In this document: positions 32,285 to 33,450 of the stretch, one piece after another | Layout: each line of letters starts with the position of its first letter | How positions within the stretch are numbered: position 1 is the stretch's first letter | IMG/VR virus record: IMGVR_UViG_3300042303_000041 | Span: 134,648-168,097 of that record | Source of the DNA: a virus | Direction: 5' to 3' (one strand) | DNA length: 33,450 nt | Program-made: the position numbers and the translations under genes | Notes under the pieces: model-generated | The model's database searches: none | The model's input: the letters and a program-made list of their open reading frames with translations, nothing else | Told to the model about the DNA's origin: nothing

Positions 32285-33450
32285 TACTTAGGACCAAATA
32301 AGAAGAATCCCTTTGTTCCTGGAGAAGGAACACCTTGAGCATTAACAGTCTTATCATTATACATCGTGAATGCTTGTTTCAATCCACCTTGTTTATATGC
32401 AATATGAATCCAGTTTTGCCATGCGCCCTTAGATGCCGATGGATCTCTATATTCTAAAATCATTTGATGATACGGCAAAATCTTTTCTAGTTGAGCTGCC
32501 AGATCCAATGTTTCTAGGTAACGACCTCCTGGCCAAAGTTGGAAGTCCAACGCACGACCTTTATTGTGGTCAGAAGTATCTCCAGACTGTTTGACATTGC
32601 CTGGATTACGCAAGCCTGACGTAATAACCCAGCGCCCAGTTTTACTAGAAACTCTGTGCACACCAGCTGGTGGACCAAGAATATCCCAAATAGGTTCACA
32701 GATATTCTGAGCCAAGTCTGCCATGTTTGCCACAAGATCTGCTTGAGTAAACAGCTTGTAACCAGAGAACGAATCGCCTTTACCTGGAGGTAATTCAGTA
32801 TCTCTCAACACTGTTTGAGCACTCATTAAGTGACCAATTGTAAAGTTCTTAGACAGCTTGTAATCTCTAGTGAATGCCTTTGGATCAGCATTCTTATAGG
32901 TCTCACGATTAACATCTGTACCCGTTACATTATTACCTGGAGCTGGTTGAGCCAGCTCGGCATTAGCGCTAGAAGACGGTGCATTTGCTGGATTTGCGGC
33001 TTGTGGGTTTGAACTAATAACACCTGCTTGGGATTTACCTTCTTCACTATTCCACTCATCTGGAGTTTCAAACTTCGTGGAAGGCTGACCAACACGAGCA
33101 GGCGGCTCTAAGTTTTCCATAGCACTACCACCTGGTTCTGCCTTTTCAGGTGGTGTCAACTCTAGCCCTTCAATTGCTTCTGGTGCTTCTGCTTTTTCAA
33201 CATCTCCAACTGATGCTCCATTACCCAAATCAACTATTGAACCATCAATACTAGCAACACCACCAGCGGCAACATCAACGCTACCGCCTGCACCTAATCC
33301 AGCATCGCCACCAGCTTTAATAGTTACATCACCAGAGGCACCAATACCAGTGTCTCCGTCAGCAAACATAATAGCATCTCCAGATGCAGCAATGTTTGTA
33401 TCGCCTTCAGATGCAATTAAATTATCACCAGAAGTAACAATACTTGCATC
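32284..33450 (-). CDS. gp5: gp5-like baseplate needle with C-terminal M15 peptidase (5' end outside window)
   Basis: The frame is open to the right edge, so 388 C-terminal residues are visible; a Met at 33369 is internal. Fragment residues 8-71 are eight octads with Gly first (GDNLIASE, GDTNIAAS, GDAIMFAD, GDTGIGAS, GDVTIKAG and so on), the periodicity of the T4 gp5 triple beta-helix. After a Pro/Ala/Glu-rich linker (about 75-185) comes an M15-type peptidase: ITSGLRNPGN, then SDHNKGRALDF with His295 and Asp302, and WIHIAY with His349, the HxxGxAxD and downstream His that hold zinc in D,D/L-Ala endopeptidases. It should cut peptidoglycan crosslinks while the tail penetrates. T4 gp5 carries a lysozyme before the helix; here the enzyme follows it. 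Confidence 0.88.
   Translation of the reverse strand, partial: DASIVTSGDNLIASEGDTNIAASGDAIMFADGDTGIGASGDVTIKAGGDAGLGAGGSVDVAAGGVASIDGSIVDLGNGASVGDVEKAEAPEAIEGLELTPPEKAEPGGSAMENLEPPARVGQPSTKFETPDEWNSEEGKSQAGVISSNPQAANPANAPSSSANAELAQPAPGNNVTGTDVNRETYKNADPKAFTRDYKLSKNFTIGHLMSAQTVLRDTELPPGKGDSFSGYKLFTQADLVANMADLAQNICEPIWDILGPPAGVHRVSSKTGRWVITSGLRNPGNVKQSGDTSDHNKGRALDFQLWPGGRYLETLDLAAQLEKILPYHQMILEYRDPSASKGAWQNWIHIAYKQGGLKQAFTMYNDKTVNAQGVPSPGTKGFFLFGPK
33238..33429 (-). repeat. Octapeptide repeats of the needle beta-helix
   Basis: Eight successive 8-residue units, each opening with Gly and mostly Gly-Asp, with a hydrophobic residue at position five (I, I, M, I, I, L, V, I). The run enters from beyond the window edge, so the true count is higher. 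The pattern corresponds to the VxGxxxxx octads of the T4 gp5 C-terminal needle. Confidence 0.85.

Overview
This window is a structural-gene segment of a tailed, contractile-tail bacteriophage of the T4 superfamily. All 18 genes lie on the minus strand and are packed with 1-4 base overlaps or short gaps, so transcription runs from position 33450 towards 1. Both end genes are cut by the window: the gp5-like hub gene has no start here and the LamG-like gene has no stop. The base composition (visibly AT-rich), the VrlC/DUF4815-type giant protein, the M15-peptidase hub protein and the many low-complexity tail fibres resemble marine T4-like phages such as those of cyanobacteria and pelagic bacteria. 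The host itself cannot be read from the sequence. There are no tRNAs, rRNAs, integrase, IS elements or CRISPR arrays, and no gene-free stretch longer than 75 bases.

Right part (33450-22409), baseplate core, in T4-like order: gp5-like needle protein with C-terminal M15 peptidase (partial), an unknown 222-aa protein, a PAAR tip protein, gp25, gp6, a rearranged gp7-like wedge protein, a 158-aa conserved structural protein, and a gp8-like wedge protein interrupted by about 680 residues of repeats. Together these should form the hub and needle and the six wedges of the baseplate.

Middle part (22374-14351): a 2598-aa VrlC/DUF4815-type protein, where T4 has gp9-gp11, followed by a 74-aa coiled-coil partner.

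Left part (14347-1), host-recognition section: a 664-aa fibre, a 475-aa glycine-rich adhesin, a 727-aa fibre with an S74 self-cleaving chaperone, two small structural proteins (113 and 70 aa), a 700-aa fibre without chaperone, a 1852-aa giant fibre with an S74 chaperone, and the start of a LamG-like adhesin.

Regulation: three perfect copies of the T4 late-promoter box TATAAATA lie on the coding strand. They sit before the VrlC-like gene, before the fibre block and before the giant fibre; the last abuts a terminator-like hairpin.

The main point of interest is module exchange. The same 50-160 residue modules recur in baseplate wedge proteins (gp7-like, gp8-like), the VrlC-like protein and the fibres. 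One module sits as a clean insertion in the middle of a standard fibre module.
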